A stretch of 47,475 bases of DNA. Origin: VRUE01 sp035712345. GTDB taxonomy: Bacteria; Actinomycetota; Thermoleophilia; Solirubrobacterales; 70-9. The notes beneath the pieces are model-generated. The model worked only from the letters and a program-made list of their open reading frames with translations, did not search any database and was not told the DNA's origin. Below are positions 46,509 through 47,475 of the stretch, one piece after another (within the stretch, counting starts at the first letter, position 1; every line of letters begins with the position of its first letter). The position numbers were made by a program, and so were the translations under genes. The stretch is taken from positions 1 through 47,475 of the forward strand of contig DASTAY010000054.1 in assembly GCA_035712345.1 (NCBI GenBank). The letters are read 5' to 3'.

Positions 46509-47475
46509 GCCCGGCCGGCCGCGAGGTGACGATCACGATCGACGGGCGCGAGGTTCCCGCGATCGAGGGCGAGATGCTTCACGACGCCGCCCGCAAGGGC
46601 GACGTCGAGATCCCGTACTTCTGTTACGAACCGAAACTCGGCGATCCGGTCGGCGCCTGCCGCATGTGCCTGGTCGAGATCGAGGGGATCCCGAAACTGC
46701 AGACCTCCTGCTCGACGCCGGTGCGCGAGGGGATGGTCGTCCACACCCGCACCGATCAGGTCAGGCACGCCCAGAGCGCAGTCGTCGAGTTCCTCCTCGT
46801 CAACCACCCGCTCGACTGCCCGGTCTGCGACAAAGGCGGCGAATGCCCGCTGCAGGACATCTCCTACGGCTGGGGCCCCGGCAAGAGCCGCGTGATCGAT
46901 GAAAAGCGCCACTTCGAGAAGCCGATCGAACTCTCGCCGCTCGTCGCGATCGACCGCGAGCGCTGCATCCTCTGCTACCGCTGCGTCCGCTTCAGCCAGG
47001 AGGTCTCCGAGGACGCCCAGCTGCAGCTGCTGGAGCGCGGCGACCGCACCTACGTCGGCACCTTCGACGACCGCCCCTACGTGGCGCCGTTCCACGGCAA
47101 CATCACCGACATCTGCCCGGTCGGGGCGCTGACCAGCTACACCTACCGCTTCCGCGCCCGGCCCTGGGACATCGAGCACGCCGGCTCGGTCTGCACGCTC
47201 TGCCCGAGCCAGTGCAACGTCAGCTTCACCGTCCGCGACGAGAAGGTGAAACGGGTGGTGACCCGCGACAACGCCGAGGTCGACGACGGCTGGCTCTGCG
47301 ACCGGGGCCGCTACGGCTTCGAGATGTTCGACGCGCCGGAGCGGATCACCGGCCCGCGGCTGAAGGGCGGCGCCGAGGTTGATTGGGAGCAGGCGCTGCG
47401 GGTGGCGGCAGAAGGGCTGCTGCGCGCCGCAAGCGGGGGGAGCCGGGGGTGGTCCTCCCCGGACAACAGCGGGGA
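46505..47475 (+). CDS. nuoG: NADH-quinone oxidoreductase subunit G, C-terminus beyond window
   Basis: 323 codons visible, ATG overlapping nuoF (ATGA). Iron-sulfur ligands are in order: 2Fe-2S Cys40, Cys52, Cys55, Cys69; His101, Cys105, Cys108, Cys114; Cys154, Cys157, Cys160, Cys204; and Cys230, Cys233, Cys237, Cys265 of the molybdopterin-oxidoreductase-like domain. The last visible residues (AASGGSRGWSSPDNSG) are G-rich and do not look like the family; see findings. Confidence 0.95.
   Translation, partial: MSPAGREVTITIDGREVPAIEGEMLHDAARKGDVEIPYFCYEPKLGDPVGACRMCLVEIEGIPKLQTSCSTPVREGMVVHTRTDQVRHAQSAVVEFLLVNHPLDCPVCDKGGECPLQDISYGWGPGKSRVIDEKRHFEKPIELSPLVAIDRERCILCYRCVRFSQEVSEDAQLQLLERGDRTYVGTFDDRPYVAPFHGNITDICPVGALTSYTYRFRARPWDIEHAGSVCTLCPSQCNVSFTVRDEKVKRVVTRDNAEVDDGWLCDRGRYGFEMFDAPERITGPRLKGGAEVDWEQALRVAAEGLLRAASGGSRGWSSPDNSG

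Overview
The window looks like a chromosomal segment from a high-GC actinobacterium-like lineage, most likely class Thermoleophilia (Solirubrobacterales or a relative). This is inferred from the very high GC3 of all genes, many GTG/TTG starts, frequent short or absent mRNA leaders, an archaeal-style DNA topoisomerase I, an archaeal MptA-style GTP cyclohydrolase, a B12-dependent ribonucleotide reductase as the only RNR in view, and a complete-looking Nuo (complex I) operon. Most of the window is core housekeeping DNA. I see no prophage, CRISPR array, integrase or transposase.

Layout. 1-950 (-): primary sigma factor, its C-terminus cut by the window edge. 1087-2088 (+): MptA/FolE2-type GTP cyclohydrolase. 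2097-2512: a 416-bp inverted pair of structured elements with no gene. 2511-5900 (-): operon of a ferritin-like lipoprotein, an MMPL transporter and PgsA. 5919-8148 (+): family-5 uracil-DNA glycosylase, a ThiF/E1-like enzyme with an N-terminal winged-helix-like domain, and a small lipoprotein. 8126-8482 (-): truncated TMEM175-type channel. 8538-8610: tRNA-Thr(CGU). 8633-11474: MerR regulator divergent from a large membrane protein plus a 45-residue membrane protein. 11498-12780 (-): Nei-type glycosylase and SprT-like metalloprotein. 13349-16092 (-): ClpP and a two-component system. 16169-17343 (+): glycosyltransferase and DUF2304. 17296-21330 (-): topA-tmk-holB. 21389-22138 (+): siroheme synthase. 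22166-23889: MarR divergent from YceI and a flavin reductase. 23886-24590 (-): TrhA/hemolysin III. 24721-27519 (+): NrdJ. 27636-28172 (+): secreted protein. 28179-29561 (-): cytochrome P450 divergent from a DUF4396-CsoR copper module. 30475-33761 (-): ABC exporter. 33787-35753 (+): HAD phosphatase and MFS transporter. 35803-37141: thioesterase divergent from MsrB. 37181-39513 (-): lipoprotein cytochrome c, SerS, LuxR-type regulator. 39544-41549: flavin reductase, small membrane proteins, DUF385 protein, KTSC protein, membrane protein. 41650-47475 (+): nuoA-nuoG, cut by the window end.

The unusual content is in structured DNA/RNA rather than in a novel enzyme cluster. (a) Two ~190-nt elements face each other between folE2 and pgsA. 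They share a conserved core, while their stems differ in sequence but stay complementary. (b) A ~92-bp palindromic element sits inside nuoC and again at the 5' end of nuoD, in the same reading frame, with paired sequence changes that keep the hairpin. (c) A 28-bp inverted duplication spans the divergent msrB/thioesterase promoters. (d) Long perfect palindromes, usually without a U-tract, separate most convergent gene pairs, and two junctions share the same terminator outer stem.
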